Part shown: positions 15,438 through 25,665 of the stretch, piece by piece
How the letters are laid out: the number at the start of each line of letters is the position of its first letter
Numbering within the stretch: the first letter of the stretch is position 1
Source of the DNA: Gilvimarinus xylanilyticus
Lineage (GTDB): Bacteria > Pseudomonadota > Gammaproteobacteria > Pseudomonadales > Cellvibrionaceae
Length of the DNA stretch: 64,000 nt
Direction: 5' to 3'
Assembly: GCF_024195295.1 (NCBI RefSeq)
Contig: NZ_JAMFTH010000004.1
Location: 124,001-188,000, forward strand
Translations under genes and position numbers: made by a program
The notes under the pieces: generated by a model
Told to the model about the DNA's origin: nothing
Database searches by the model: none
Seen by the model: only the letters and a program-made list of their open reading frames with translations

Positions 15438-17375
15438 TCAGCGTCCTTCTGCAGGGCCGCCAATCGGTGCGTCTTTAGACTCTTTGGGTTTATCGGCGTC
15501 ATCGGCTTTTACACCCGCGCCACCACCGCCCGTGTGGCCATTAAAGTCGCCGTCATGCCAATCGCGCGGAGGACGCACTTTGCGCCGCGCCATCAGGTCG
15601 TCTACCTGTTCGGAATCGATGGTCTCGTATTCCATCAGAGCGCCTTTCATGGCTTCCAGAATATCGCGATTGTCATGCAATAATTGCTCGGCGCGCTTGT
15701 AGCAACGATCGACAATATCCCGCACCTCTTCATCGATAATTTTGGAAGTCGCGCCCGAGTAATTGGGATTACCCGAACCCGGCATCATGCCTTCGTCTTC
15801 ACCATAGTGCAGCGGCCCCAGCTTTTCGGATAAGCCCCACTTGGTCACCATGTTGCGAGCCAGCTCGGTGGCGCGCTCAATATCGTTAGAGGCGCCCGTG
15901 GTGATGCCTTCATCGCCCAGGGTCATTTGCTCGGCAATACGTCCGCCAAACAAGGTGCAGATTTGCGATTCAATGGCGCGTCGGCTCAGGCTATATTTAT
16001 CGGCCTCGGGCAAAAACTGAGTGACACCCAGCGCGCGGCCACGCGGAATAATAGTAACCTTGTGAATCGGGTCATGCTCGGGCACGAGGCGGCCGATAAT
16101 GGCGTGGCCCGCTTCGTGATAAGCCGTATTTTCCTTCTCTTTCTCGCCCATCACCATCGAGCGGCGCTCGGCGCCCATCATGATTTTGTCGCGGGCTTTT
16201 TCAAACTCTTCCATGGTGACCAAGCGCTTGTTGGCGCGCGCGGCGAAGAGCGCGGCCTCATTCACCAGGTTGGCCAAATCGGCACCCGAAAATCCGGGAG
16301 TGCCGCGGGCAATAACCGAGGCCTCCACACTTTCGGCGATAGGCACTTTGCGCATGTGCACTTTTAACACCTGCTCGCGGCCGCGAATATCAGGTAAGCC
16401 CACAACGACCTGGCGGTCAAAACGACCGGGACGCAATAAAGCTTTATCCAAGACATCGGGACGGTTGGTAGCGGCAATCACAATCACGCCTTCGTTGCCT
16501 TCAAAGCCGTCCATTTCTACCAATAGCTGGTTAAGAGTTTGTTCGCGCTCATCGTGTCCACCGCCATGGCCGCCACCACGATGACGGCCTACGGCGTCAA
16601 TTTCATCAATAAAGATAATGCAAGGAGACTGCTTTTTCGCCGTTTCGAACATATCGCGCACCCGCGAGGCGCCCACGCCGACAAACATTTCTACAAAGTC
16701 AGAGCCGGAAATGGAGAAGAAAGGCACTTTCGCCTCGCCCGCAATGGCTTTAGCCAGCAGGGTTTTACCCGTACCCGGAGGGCCCGCCATCAGTACACCT
16801 CGGGGGATTTGCCCGCCCAGGCGCTGGAATTTAGATGGATCGCGCAGATACTCGACCAACTCCTGCACTTCTTCTTTGGCTTCATCCACACCTGCCACAT
16901 CGGCAAAGGTGGTTTTAACCTGGTCTTCGCCCAGCAGCTTGGCCTTACTCTTACCAAAGCTCATAGGGCCGCCCCGACCGCCACCAGCGCCGCCCTGCAT
17001 CTGGCGCATAAAGAACAAGAAGACGGCAATAATAATCAGAATAGGGAAGCTGGCCACCAACAGCTGGTGCCAAATGCTGGGCTCTTCCGGAGGTAACACG
17101 GTGATTTCCACGTCGTGAGCGCGCAAATCGGGCATCAGCTCGTCGTCACGAATCAGCGGAAGCGTGGTCTTAAAGGTGGTGTTGTCCATCATCACCCCGC
17201 GCACTTCCAACTCCTGAATGGTCACTTCGCGCACGCGATCTTGCTCAATCGCGGTGACAAATTCAGAGTAAGTGAACGGATCGGACTGTGTTTTGCTCTC
17301 AAAGCCCTGAAAAACGCTGAACAGAACAGCGGCAATAATCAGCCATAAGATCAGGTTCTTAGTCATATCATTCAA
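15438..17375 (-). CDS. ftsH: ATP-dependent zinc metalloprotease FtsH
   Basis: A 645-residue membrane AAA+ protease that degrades membrane proteins and regulators such as LpxC. Two membrane helices (about 7-22 and 104-123) flank a periplasmic domain. The AAA+ domain has Walker A GPPGTGKT at 198-205, Walker B IFIDEID, and the SRH arginine region. The zinc site HEAGH is at 420-424. The C-terminus is Gly/Lys/Asp-rich. I start at TTG 17375 because GAGGG lies 7 bp before it; ATG 17366, three codons later, is a good alternative with a weaker site. Gene order rlmE-ftsH is conserved. Confidence 0.96.
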   Translation of the reverse strand: MNDMTKNLILWLIIAAVLFSVFQGFESKTQSDPFTYSEFVTAIEQDRVREVTIQELEVRGVMMDNTTFKTTLPLIRDDELMPDLRAHDVEITVLPPEEPSIWHQLLVASFPILIIIAVFLFFMRQMQGGAGGGRGGPMSFGKSKAKLLGEDQVKTTFADVAGVDEAKEEVQELVEYLRDPSKFQRLGGQIPRGVLMAGPPGTGKTLLAKAIAGEAKVPFFSISGSDFVEMFVGVGASRVRDMFETAKKQSPCIIFIDEIDAVGRHRGGGHGGGHDEREQTLNQLLVEMDGFEGNEGVIVIAATNRPDVLDKALLRPGRFDRQVVVGLPDIRGREQVLKVHMRKVPIAESVEASVIARGTPGFSGADLANLVNEAALFAARANKRLVTMEEFEKARDKIMMGAERRSMVMGEKEKENTAYHEAGHAIIGRLVPEHDPIHKVTIIPRGRALGVTQFLPEADKYSLSRRAIESQICTLFGGRIAEQMTLGDEGITTGASNDIERATELARNMVTKWGLSEKLGPLHYGEDEGMMPGSGNPNYSGATSKIIDEEVRDIVDRCYKRAEQLLHDNRDILEAMKGALMEYETIDSEQVDDLMARRKVRPPRDWHDGDFNGHTGGGGAGVKADDADKPKESKDAPIGGPAEGR

Positions 17376-17499
17376 GGTAAAACCCTCAGTTACATCGTAT
17401 TGAGCGCCACGCTGGACACTCGCTTGACCGCCTTGGGGCCATTATCAATGGGTGTATAGCCACAGTATAGCGTCCGAGATCACACTCCGACACGAAAAA

Positions 17500-18120
17500 T
17501 CAATTTTTAAAGCCTCGTCCGACGATGTAAACCTCCCGCGAGCGCGCTCGCGAGGCGTCGGGTTTGCGAGTGACGACCTTGGTAAACGAGGCTCTTACCT
17601 CGGCCAGCCAGGGCTCAAAGCCCTCACCCTGGAACACTTTGGCGACAAAATCACCGCCGGGGGTCAAAATCTGACGCGCCATATCCAATGCCAGCTCAAC
17701 CAAGTACATAGCCCGGGGCTGATCCACCGCCCCTACTCCACTCATGTTGGGGGCCATATCCGAGATTACAAGGTCCACCGGAGCACCGTTAATCGCGGCC
17801 ATCAGCTCCTCAAAAACACTGTCCTCGGTAAAATCGCCCTGGATAAACTCGACCCCGGCGATAGAATCCATCTCCAGGATGTCGGAGGCAAACACTCGCC
17901 CCTTGTGCCCCACGCGCTCGGCCGCCACTTGCGACCAACCACCGGGGGCCGCTCCCAGGTCGACAACCGTCATTCCCGGGCGAAACAAACGGTCTTTTTT
18001 ATCAATCTCGACCAATTTATAGCTGGCACGCGAGCGATAACCATCGCGCTGAGACTGTTTGACGTACTGGTCCGAGAAATGTTCCTGCAACCAGCGCTTG
18101 CTGCTTTTCGAGCGGGCCAT
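17500..18120 (-). CDS. rlmE: 23S rRNA 2'-O-ribose U2552 methyltransferase RlmE
   Basis: A 206-residue SAM-dependent methyltransferase (FtsJ/RrmJ) that modifies U2552 of 23S rRNA in late 50S assembly. The SAM site is [17 protein letters not shown] near residues 54-70, [12 protein letters not shown] carries the catalytic Asp, and the tetrad Lys positions lie in the N-terminal RASYKLVEI and in the later [12 protein letters not shown] 18120 gives the family start [14 protein letters not shown]; the open frame to 18162 is not supported. It is divergent from yhbY, with 81 bp between them. Confidence 0.96.
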   Translation of the reverse strand: MARSKSSKRWLQEHFSDQYVKQSQRDGYRSRASYKLVEIDKKDRLFRPGMTVVDLGAAPGGWSQVAAERVGHKGRVFASDILEMDSIAGVEFIQGDFTEDSVFEELMAAINGAPVDLVISDMAPNMSGVGAVDQPRAMYLVELALDMARQILTPGGDFVAKVFQGEGFEPWLAEVRASFTKVVTRKPDASRARSREVYIVGRGFKN

Positions 18121-18201
18121 TAAATCTATCGTCCTGTATGCGTTACAATAGCGTCCCGCCACTGACGGCGGCTACGAATGAATTCTGGTAAAGGTAACTC
18201 T

Positions 18202-18504
18202 ATGCCCCTAAGCGCCGATAAACGCAAACAGTTCCGCACCCTGGGACACAATTTAAAGCCAGTGGTCACCATCGCGGGCAATGGCCTGTCTGAAGGGGTA
18301 ATGACCGAGCTGAACCGGGCCCTGGATGACCACGAGCTGATTAAAGTAAAGCTGGCGTTCGTAGAACGCGAAGAGCGCCAGGAAGCGATTGAAGAGCTGA
18401 AAAAACTGCCCCGAACCGAACTGGTGCAAACTATCGGCAAAATCGCCCTTTTGTACCGGCCGGCGAAGAAGCCTAACCCCAAACTGTCGAATTTGTTGCG
18501 TTAA
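18202..18504 (+). CDS. yhbY: Ribosome assembly RNA-binding protein YhbY
   Basis: A 100-residue CRM-domain (CRS1-YhbY) protein that binds pre-50S particles. The domain signature LKPVVTIAGNGLSEGVMTEL near 20-39 and the GxxG-like loop are visible, as is HELIKVKLAF. I start at ATG 18202, which has AAAGGTAA 6 bp before it, rather than at the in-frame 18178. It is the only plus-strand gene between rlmE and greA, as in many gammaproteobacteria. Confidence 0.92.
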   Translation: MPLSADKRKQFRTLGHNLKPVVTIAGNGLSEGVMTELNRALDDHELIKVKLAFVEREERQEAIEELKKLPRTELVQTIGKIALLYRPAKKPNPKLSNLLR

Positions 18505-18508
18505 AAGC

Positions 18509-18579
18509 CGGACGACTGAAGTCTGATGTCTGACGCCACCAACATCCTCTTTTGCTTCAGTCGTCCGATTTCAGACATC
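18509..18579. repeat. REP-like inverted repeat between yhbY and greA
   Basis: Two 13-bp arms CGGACGACTGAAG (18509-18521) and CTTCAGTCGTCCG (18555-18567) are exact inverse complements. A second 9-bp pair GATGTCTGA (18525-18533) and TCAGACATC (18571-18579) is interleaved with them. The words resemble those at 61987-62018, so this may be a dispersed REP-type element. It lies between convergent genes and could also stop transcription. Confidence 0.65.
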
Positions 18580-18600
18580 CAGCAAAGGGGCTTAGCCCCT

Positions 18601-19077
18601 TTAAATATGCTCTACTTTATCAATTTCGTACTCGACGTCGCCGCCGGGCGCTTTCACCATCACCACATCTCCCTCTTCCTTACCGATTAGGGCGCGGGCG
18701 ATGGGCGAGCTGATGGAGATTTTATTCACCTTCACATCGGCTTCGTCGTCACCCACGATGCGATAGACTTTCTCCTCGTCAGTTTCCACGTTCACAATGG
18801 TGACTGTGGTGCCAAAAATCACTTTGCCCGAGTGCGGAATCGCCTTCACGTCAATGACTTGTGAATTCGACAGCTTACCCTCAATCTCCTGAATACGCCC
18901 TTCGCAAAAGCTCTGCTGCTCGCGCGCGGCGTGGTATTCGGCGTTCTCTTTCAAGTCACCGTGCTCACGGGCCTCGGCAATCGCCTCGATAATGCGTGGG
19001 CGCTGAACCTTTTTAAGGTCGTTAAGCTCGGCGCGCAGGGCGTCGGCACCCTCGACGGTCATGGGGACTTTATTCAT
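18601..19077 (-). CDS. greA: Transcription elongation factor GreA
   Basis: A 158-residue factor that rescues backtracked RNA polymerase by stimulating transcript cleavage. The N-terminal coiled-coil (about 1-75) carries the tip acidic residues in the [20 protein letters not shown] region (D and E near 40-44). The C-terminal FKBP-like domain has [11 protein letters not shown] and [14 protein letters not shown]. The ATG overlaps the carB stop by 4 bp, so greA is translationally coupled to carB. A short AAAGGGGC/GCCCCTTT hairpin overlaps its stop codon. Confidence 0.96.
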   Translation of the reverse strand: MNKVPMTVEGADALRAELNDLKKVQRPRIIEAIAEAREHGDLKENAEYHAAREQQSFCEGRIQEIEGKLSNSQVIDVKAIPHSGKVIFGTTVTIVNVETDEEKVYRIVGDDEADVKVNKISISSPIARALIGKEEGDVVMVKAPGGDVEYEIDKVEHI

Positions 19078-22000
19078 TGTGCGGCCTCCTTATGCAAGTC
19101 TTGCAGGCGGCGAACTTCAATTTCATTACTGGTGCGAAGCGCCATGCAAACCGCCTCGCCACCGGCCAAGGTGGTGGTGTAGTAAACTCGATGGGCCTCG
19201 GCACTGCGACGGATAGAGGCCGAATCGCGGGTGGCCTGGCGACCTTCGGTGGTGTTAATAATCAAAGCGATCTCGTCGTTTTTGATCATATCCACAATAT
19301 GCGGGCGACCTTCGCCCACCTTGTTCACCACACCCACACTGACACCGGCGCCCTCAAGCACTTTGGCGGTACCGCGGGTAGCCACCAGGCTAAAGCCGAG
19401 ATCAATCAGCTCTTGGCACATGGCAACGGCGCCCGGCTTATCGACATCGCGCACACTGATAAAAGCATGGCCGCCGGTGGGCAGGCGGCTATTGGCGCCC
19501 AGCTGGCTTTTGCCGTAGGCCTCGCCAAAGGTGGCGCCCACGCCCATAACCTCACCGGTGGATTTCATCTCGGGGCCCAGAATCGGGTCCACCGCCGGAA
19601 ATTTATTAAAGGGGAACACCGCCTCTTTCACGTTGTAACAGGTCGGTACGATCTCCTCGGTAAAGCCCTGCTCGGCGAGCGAGATACCCGCCTGACAGCG
19701 CGCCGCCACTTTCGCCAGCGACACACCTACACACTTGGACACAAAAGGCACGGTGCGCGAGGCGCGCGGGTTCACCTCAATCACGTAAATTTTGCCGTCT
19801 TGCCAGGCCAGCTGGGTGTTCATCAAACCCACTACACCCAACTCCAGTGCCATGGCTTTTACCTGAGCGCGCATTTCGTCCTGCACTTCAGCGGGCAGCG
19901 AGTAAGGCGGTAGAGAGCAGGCAGAATCACCAGAGTGAACGCCACACTGTTCGATGTGCTGCATAATGCCGCCAATCACGACTTCTTTACCGTCGGAAAC
20001 GGCGTCGATATCCACTTCAATCGCGGCACTCAAGAAGTGATCCAGCAACACAGGCGCGTCTTCGGAAACCTTAACCGCCGAATGCATATAGGTGCGCAGC
20101 TCTTCTTCTTTGTAGACAATCTCCATTGCCCGGCCGCCCAAAACGTAGGATGGACGAACCACCAGCGGATAGCCCACTTTCTCGGCACTGATCAGCGCTT
20201 CTTCAAGTGAACGTACAATCGCGTTGGGCGGTTGCAGCAGGTCCAGCTTTTCAATCATCTGCTGGAAGCGCTCGCGGTCTTCGGCGCGGTCGATAGCGTC
20301 GGGACTGGTCCCCAGAATCGGTACACCTTCGGCCTCCAGGGCGCGCGCCAGCTTCAGCGGCGTCTGGCCGCCAAACTGCAAAATCACGCCTTTAGGCTGC
20401 TCTTTGTGCACAATTTCCAGCACATCTTCCAAGGTGATGGGCTCGAAATACAGGCGATCTGAGGTGTCGTAATCGGTGGAGACTGTCTCGGGGTTGCAGT
20501 TAACCATGATAGTCTCGTAACCATCTTCACGCATCGCAAGAGCGGCGTGCACACAGCAGTAATCAAACTCGATACCCTGACCAATGCGGTTAGGGCCGCC
20601 ACCGATCACCAGAATCTTCGGCTTACCACTGGGGTCGGCCTCACACTCTTCATCATAACTTGAGTACATATACGCGGTAGAGGTTGCGAACTCGGCCGCA
20701 CAGGTATCTACCCGCTTAAAGACTGGGCGGATATCCTGAGCGTGACGCGCGGCGCGCACCTTGGCCTCTTTAACGCCCAACAGAAGCGCCAGACGCTTAT
20801 CGGAGAAGCCTTTACGCTTCAGCAAGCGCAGGTCGTCTGCGGTCAGGTCGCTGAGCTTGGCGGTACGCACTTTTTGCTCCAGCTCGATCAGCTCGCGCAC
20901 CTGCTCCAGGAACCAGGGGTCAATTTTGGAGGCTTCAAACACCTCATCCACGGTCATTCCTAGGCGGAAGGCGTCGCCCACATACCAAATACGCTCGGCG
21001 CCTGGAGTCGTCAGCTCGCGGCGGATGCGTGCGGGTGTTTCTTCAGCATTTAGGTCCAGCTTGGACTCAAAGCCCGCCGAGCCCACTTCCAGGCCGCGCA
21101 GGGCTTTTTGCATAGATTCTTGCAGGGTGCGACCAATGGCCATCACCTCGCCCACCGACTTCATCTGGGTGGTCAAACGGGCATCGGCATCGCCGAACTT
21201 CTCGAAGGTAAAACGCGGAATTTTGGTAACCACATAGTCGATAGATGGCTCAAACGAGGCTGGAGTGGCACCACCGGTAATTTCATTTTGCAGCTCATCC
21301 AAGGTGTAACCCACCGCCAGCTTGGCGGCGACCTTGGCAATCGGGAAACCGGTGGCCTTAGAGGCCAACGCCGACGAACGAGATACCCGCGGGTTCATCT
21401 CAATCACCACCAGGCGACCGTTATCCGGATTAACCGCGAACTGCACGTTAGAGCCACCAGTCTCCACGCCGATTTCGCGCAACACCGCCAGCGAGGCGTT
21501 ACGCATGATTTGCAACTCTTTATCGGTCAAGGTCTGGGCCGGAGCAACGGTGATAGAGTCGCCGGTGTGTACGCCCATGGGGTCAAAGTTTTCAATCGAG
21601 CAGACGATAATGCAGTTGTCGTTTTTATCGCGCACAACTTCCATTTCGTACTCTTTCCAGCCCAGCAGCGATTCGTCAATCAGCAGCTCGTTAGTGGGCG
21701 ACAAATCTAAGCCGCGAGTACAGATCTCTTCAAACTCTTCCCAGTTGTAGGCGATACCGCCGCCCGAACCGCCCATGGTGAAAGACGGACGAATAATGCA
21801 GGGAAAGCCGAACTCTTTGGGGACCTCTTTGGCCTCTTCCATCGAGTGAACGATTTTGGCGCGGGCGCATTCAAGGCCGATTCGCTTCATCGCTTTGTCG
21901 AACAGGTCGCGGTCCTCGGCCATGTTGATGGCCTCTTCTTTAGCGCCAATCAACTCAACGTTGTACTTTTCCAACACCCCGTGCTTGGCCAAATCGAGGG

Positions 22001-22295
22001 CACAGTTAAGCGCGGTCTGTCCGCCCATGGTGGGCAGCACGACGTCGGGGCGCTCTTTTTCGATGATTTTAGCAACCGTTTCCCACTCGACCGGCTCAAT
22101 GTAGGTGGCATCGGCCATGGCCGGATCGGTCATAATGGTGGCGGGATTGGAGTTCACCAGGATCACCCGGTAACCCTCTTCGCGCAGGGCTTTACAGGCC
22201 TGGGCGCCGGAGTAGTCAAACTCACAGGCCTGGCCGATAACGATAGGGCCCGCGCCCAGAATCAAAATGCTGTTAATGTCGGTACGTTTTGGCAT
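19074..22295 (-). CDS. carB: Carbamoyl-phosphate synthase large subunit
   Basis: A 1073-residue enzyme that makes carbamoyl phosphate from bicarbonate, ammonia (delivered by CarA) and two ATP, for arginine and pyrimidines. The two homologous ATP-grasp halves are clear: [21 protein letters not shown] near residue 10 and [21 protein letters not shown] in the second half. The C-terminal 140 residues form the MGS-like allosteric domain ([14 protein letters not shown], then [10 protein letters not shown]), which senses UMP and ornithine in relatives. It lies 65 bp after carA and overlaps greA. Confidence 0.98.
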   Translation of the reverse strand: MPKRTDINSILILGAGPIVIGQACEFDYSGAQACKALREEGYRVILVNSNPATIMTDPAMADATYIEPVEWETVAKIIEKERPDVVLPTMGGQTALNCALDLAKHGVLEKYNVELIGAKEEAINMAEDRDLFDKAMKRIGLECARAKIVHSMEEAKEVPKEFGFPCIIRPSFTMGGSGGGIAYNWEEFEEICTRGLDLSPTNELLIDESLLGWKEYEMEVVRDKNDNCIIVCSIENFDPMGVHTGDSITVAPAQTLTDKELQIMRNASLAVLREIGVETGGSNVQFAVNPDNGRLVVIEMNPRVSRSSALASKATGFPIAKVAAKLAVGYTLDELQNEITGGATPASFEPSIDYVVTKIPRFTFEKFGDADARLTTQMKSVGEVMAIGRTLQESMQKALRGLEVGSAGFESKLDLNAEETPARIRRELTTPGAERIWYVGDAFRLGMTVDEVFEASKIDPWFLEQVRELIELEQKVRTAKLSDLTADDLRLLKRKGFSDKRLALLLGVKEAKVRAARHAQDIRPVFKRVDTCAAEFATSTAYMYSSYDEECEADPSGKPKILVIGGGPNRIGQGIEFDYCCVHAALAMREDGYETIMVNCNPETVSTDYDTSDRLYFEPITLEDVLEIVHKEQPKGVILQFGGQTPLKLARALEAEGVPILGTSPDAIDRAEDRERFQQMIEKLDLLQPPNAIVRSLEEALISAEKVGYPLVVRPSYVLGGRAMEIVYKEEELRTYMHSAVKVSEDAPVLLDHFLSAAIEVDIDAVSDGKEVVIGGIMQHIEQCGVHSGDSACSLPPYSLPAEVQDEMRAQVKAMALELGVVGLMNTQLAWQDGKIYVIEVNPRASRTVPFVSKCVGVSLAKVAARCQAGISLAEQGFTEEIVPTCYNVKEAVFPFNKFPAVDPILGPEMKSTGEVMGVGATFGEAYGKSQLGANSRLPTGGHAFISVRDVDKPGAVAMCQELIDLGFSLVATRGTAKVLEGAGVSVGVVNKVGEGRPHIVDMIKNDEIALIINTTEGRQATRDSASIRRSAEAHRVYYTTTLAGGEAVCMALRTSNEIEVRRLQDLHKEAAQ

Positions 22296-22360
22296 GTCGG
22301 TCTCGCTGTCAGAATCGGTTTAACGGGTTCAAGGCGTCGTCTTGCGGCGTGCGCTGTCCG

Positions 22361-23500
22361 TCACCGTTTCGCGCTCTCCATCAATTCAATAAAGTGGTCA
22401 AACAGACCGTCGGCATCATGAGGGCCCGGGCTTGCTTCGGGGTGCCCCTGAAAGCTAAACGCCGGCTTATCGGTGCGGTGAATACCCTGCAAGGTGCCAT
22501 CGAACAGCGACTTGTGGGTCACCTTAAGATTGGCCGGCAGGCTCGCCGCATCTACGGCAAAACCATGGTTCTGTGCGGTAATCATCACCCGTCCGGTTTC
22601 GGTATCCTGTACCGGGTGGTTGCCGCCGTGGTGGCCGAACTTCATTTTCAAGGTCTTGGCACCCGAAGCCAGGGCCAGCAACTGATGCCCCAAGCAGATA
22701 CCAAATACGGGGGTATCAGTCTCAAGAATCTCTTTAATCGCGGCAATGGCGTAATCGCAAGGCTCTGGATCGCCCGGGCCATTGGCCAAAAATACGCCGT
22801 CTGGCTTCATCGCCAACACGTCACTGGCCGGAGTTTGTGCGGGCACCACGGTAATATCGCAGCCGCGATCGGCCAGCATGCGCAAGATATTGGCTTTAAT
22901 ACCATAATCGTAAGCCACCACCTTAAAGCGAGTCTCTACCACATCGCGATGGCCTTCGCCCAACTTCCAGGTGCCTTCAGTCCAGCGATAGGGCTTAGTG
23001 CAACTAACCTCTTTCGCCAGATCCATGCCCTTAAGGCCCGGGAAAGCTTTAGCGGCCTCAATTGCTTTAGCCTCGTCAATATCCCCCGCGACAATACAGC
23101 CACTCTGCGCACCTTTGTCACGCAGCAGGCGGGTCAGGCGGCGGGTGTCGATATCGGCAATGCCCACGACATTTTTGGCCTTAAGGTACTCATCCAGACT
23201 CTGGGTCTGACGGAAGTTGCTTGAACGCGCCGGCAGGTCGCGAATCACCAGGCCCGCGGACCAGATGGTGCTGCATTCTTCATCTTCAGGCGTGGCGCCC
23301 GTATTGCCGATATGGGGATAGGTCAAAGTCACGATCTGACGGGCGTAAGAAGGATCGGTGAGGATCTCCTGATAGCCGGTCATGGAGGTATTAAACACCA
23401 CCTCGCCCACCGACAGGCCGTCGGCGCCGATGGCGGTACCTTTAAAAACACTGCCGTCTTCAAGTACGAGCAGAGCGGGTCTTTGGGGCCCTGTAATCAA
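22361..23500 (-). CDS. carA: Carbamoyl-phosphate synthase small subunit
   Basis: A 379-residue glutamine amidotransferase subunit that supplies ammonia to CarB. The N-terminal CPSase domain ([31 protein letters not shown]) is followed by a class I GATase with nucleophile Cys in [13 protein letters not shown] and His/Glu in [13 protein letters not shown]. The start is TTG 23500, preceded by a very strong AGGAGG 5 bp upstream; there is no in-frame ATG that fits. An upstream hairpin with T-run may mark a terminator or attenuator. In relatives carA directly follows dapB; here two foreign genes lie between them. Confidence 0.96.
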   Translation of the reverse strand: MITGPQRPALLVLEDGSVFKGTAIGADGLSVGEVVFNTSMTGYQEILTDPSYARQIVTLTYPHIGNTGATPEDEECSTIWSAGLVIRDLPARSSNFRQTQSLDEYLKAKNVVGIADIDTRRLTRLLRDKGAQSGCIVAGDIDEAKAIEAAKAFPGLKGMDLAKEVSCTKPYRWTEGTWKLGEGHRDVVETRFKVVAYDYGIKANILRMLADRGCDITVVPAQTPASDVLAMKPDGVFLANGPGDPEPCDYAIAAIKEILETDTPVFGICLGHQLLALASGAKTLKMKFGHHGGNHPVQDTETGRVMITAQNHGFAVDAASLPANLKVTHKSLFDGTLQGIHRTDKPAFSFQGHPEASPGPHDADGLFDHFIELMESAKR

Positions 23501-23611
23501 GTCAACCTCCTCAAGATTTCACTTTCTTTATGCCGAGCGAGACGACCACACCAGCCGGGTGCGTTTGCGCAGCTACATCTCGTCGGAATAATTAAAGCCC
23601 GGCCGCAAGTT

Positions 23612-23650
23612 GCAAAAAAGCGAGATGAAACATGGGGCTTCATCTCGCTT
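23612..23650 (-). terminator. Terminator or attenuator hairpin upstream of carA
   Basis: A 12-bp stem AAGCGAGATGAA / TTCATCTCGCTT (23618-23629 and 23639-23650) is followed on the minus strand by a run of six T (23618-23613). It lies about 115 bp before the carA start. Just after it on the minus strand, TTGCAA (23615-23610) and an AT-rich TAATTA-like box could form a carA promoter. It may end transcripts coming from the right, or act as a leader attenuator. Confidence 0.6.
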
Positions 23651-23841
23651 ATTGTTCACTGTTCTATGGCGACCGCTGGCGCGGCTTGGGTTAATACAAC
23701 TAACCGTGTATTCTAGGTGAATCTCTACTTTTTGTCCAACTTAACTTACCCCTTTCTCCAACCGTTTGTCCCGCTGCCAGAAACACAACTCCAGATGAAA
23801 GCACTGACACCTGAACAATGTCATCGATTTGTCATATTCGT

Positions 23842-23847
23842 TATAAT
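23842..23847 (+). promoter_or_regulatory. Possible -10 box for the LtaS/MdoB-like gene
   Basis: A consensus TATAAT lies 57 bp before the TTG start, in AT-rich sequence. No good -35 box is at the right distance, so an activator or extended contacts would be needed. Confidence 0.3.
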
Positions 23848-23903
23848 CGCCCGTTTTTAGTGACACCTATTCTTTTTACCAATCTCAGGAGGAGAAAAAA
23901 CCG

Positions 23904-25580
23904 TTGAGCAAGCACATCATCAGGGCACTATCCGCCATAGCATTCATTTACCTTTTGGGCTTAGCTCTTGACCACCACCTAAAAATTTTCGACACCCCCG
24001 TCAAACAGCTGGCTAATCTGCTGCCAGCAATCGCTGCACTCGGGCTTTTTTACGGGTTAACCAGAAGACTGTGGACATCCGCAGCCCTAACAGCCGGAAC
24101 ACTGGGACTCATCTTTGCCGCGCATCACCTGAAAATTGAACACTTGCACCAAAGCCTTAAGTTTGCCGACACCTTCCTAGCATGGCAAACAGTAACTAAC
24201 TGGAACCTCTTGTCACTTTACGCTCCTACTTGGCTTATTCCCGTCATAGCCATCGGTATCACTTTTATTGTCGCTATTGCCTATTGGGAAAAGGCCGACC
24301 GATGGTTGATAGGTGCACCCATCCTTGTGGCAGCCCTATTGTGCTTTATTGGCATTAGTCACAAGCAATACAGCCCTAACTCGCTGTACGGCCCACACGC
24401 TCACGGCGCTAAGCCTTGGGACACTCAAAGCAAAACCCAGGCGCAGGGGCTTTTGGCTGCCATCACCTCTGGTGCCCGCTCAGCGCAAATTCACCTCCCC
24501 GAGGTAGATCGGCAAACGCTCGACTCATTTTTGGCCAAATCGCCGCCACGTACCCCAATTACAAACGAGGCTAAGCCCGATATTGTCGTCTGGCTGGCGG
24601 AAAGCTTTTTTGATCCAGGCATTCTTCACGACATCAAAACCTGCGAATATTTGCCCGAATACTGCTCCTTGCTCAACGAATCGCTGCACACCAGCCTCGA
24701 AGTGCCCACCTTTGGTGGTAACACCACGCGCACAGAGTTTGAAGTGCTAACCAGCACTCCTTTTCACGCACTAGGCACAAAAGATTACCCTTATGTGTCA
24801 GTTGTTCACCACAATATGAGCTCCATCGTGTGGTCACTCAAAGCGCTGGGGTATCAAACTACGGCGATTCACCCCAATCACGCCAGCATGTGGCAGCGCG
24901 ACAGAGCTATGCCACTACTCGGATTTGACAAATTTATCAGTAGGGCCGACTTCGATAAACCGGAATTAGATGGGGTCTGGGTATCGGATGCAGAGCTGTT
25001 GCGGCGCATTCAGACCACCCTAGCCGCAAGCGATACTCCACAGCTTGTGTTTGCCATCTCCATGGAGGGGCATGGCCCCTTCCCCAAGCGGGAGGTTGTC
25101 GACCTGCAGCGCAGAGATGCCGTAAAGGTTCCCGAGGGAACTAACACTAAAGCGGCAACGCAGTGGCGCGAGTATATTTACCATGCACAAAATGCCGGCA
25201 GGGCTGTTCACCACCTGAAGAGCGCGATAGAACAAAAAGAACAGCCGACACTGGTAGTATTTTTTGGTGATCACCTGCCCAATTTGAAACATTTATTCAA
25301 ACAGCGGACTTTCAAAAACGGCAAACCTGCATGGCAACAAAAAACACCGGCCCTCGCCTTTGCCAACTACCCATTAAACGTCAGCTGGCTACCAAAAGCG
25401 ACTTACGAACTAGGGGTGTGGTCATTAGCGCTGGCAGGGTTGGTAGAGCACACCAAATACCATTACTTAGCCCACGCCATCGAGCTTAGCCAACAGGAGG
25501 AGTCAAACGACGAACTCGCCCCTGTCATTGAGGCCCTGCAGATCGACAACCTTTACACCACCATTGAGGCCAGCCCGTAA
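23904..25580 (+). CDS. LtaS/MdoB-like membrane phosphotransferase (sulfatase fold)
   Basis: A 558-residue inner-membrane protein. About five hydrophobic helices occupy residues 5-155, then a periplasmic alkaline-phosphatase-superfamily domain. Metal and catalytic motifs are present: AESFFDPG near residue 232, GGNTTRTEFEVLTS near 275 with a Thr in the nucleophile position, MEGHGPF near 390, and FFGDHLPN near 455 with the Asp-His metal pair. Relatives move phosphoglycerol or phosphoethanolamine from lipids to glycans or lipoteichoic acid. In this Gram-negative setting a periplasmic glucan or surface polysaccharide is the likelier acceptor (inference). The start is TTG 23904 with AGGAGGAG 9 bp before it. 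It is a single plus-strand gene inserted between dapB and carA and looks more AT-rich than its neighbours. Confidence 0.8.
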   Translation: MSKHIIRALSAIAFIYLLGLALDHHLKIFDTPVKQLANLLPAIAALGLFYGLTRRLWTSAALTAGTLGLIFAAHHLKIEHLHQSLKFADTFLAWQTVTNWNLLSLYAPTWLIPVIAIGITFIVAIAYWEKADRWLIGAPILVAALLCFIGISHKQYSPNSLYGPHAHGAKPWDTQSKTQAQGLLAAITSGARSAQIHLPEVDRQTLDSFLAKSPPRTPITNEAKPDIVVWLAESFFDPGILHDIKTCEYLPEYCSLLNESLHTSLEVPTFGGNTTRTEFEVLTSTPFHALGTKDYPYVSVVHHNMSSIVWSLKALGYQTTAIHPNHASMWQRDRAMPLLGFDKFISRADFDKPELDGVWVSDAELLRRIQTTLAASDTPQLVFAISMEGHGPFPKREVVDLQRRDAVKVPEGTNTKAATQWREYIYHAQNAGRAVHHLKSAIEQKEQPTLVVFFGDHLPNLKHLFKQRTFKNGKPAWQQKTPALAFANYPLNVSWLPKATYELGVWSLALAGLVEHTKYHYLAHAIELSQQEESNDELAPVIEALQIDNLYTTIEASP

Positions 25581-25665
25581 CAGTAAAATTTTACGGGCCA
25601 ACTGACGCAGCATAGTGCTTTCTCGATTGAGCCACAGAGGCATGCCTGTATTAATTAGAGGTGCT

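Noticed and set aside
19077-19913. Long open frame of 278 codons opposite carB
   Set aside because: It is antisense to a complete, well-conserved enzyme, and has no family motif or ribosome site; high GC codon bias produces such shadows.
22289-23224. Open frame of 311 codons opposite carA
   Set aside because: Antisense shadow of carA with low-complexity, non-family protein.
23904-25580. True lipoteichoic acid synthase
   Set aside because: All context is Gram-negative (LPS transport, Kdo, outer-membrane genes), so a glucan or surface-glycan transferase is more likely.
25573-25598. GCCCGTAA/TTACGGGC hairpin at the end of the LtaS-like gene as a terminator
   Set aside because: There is no T-run after the stem on either strand, so I did not list it.
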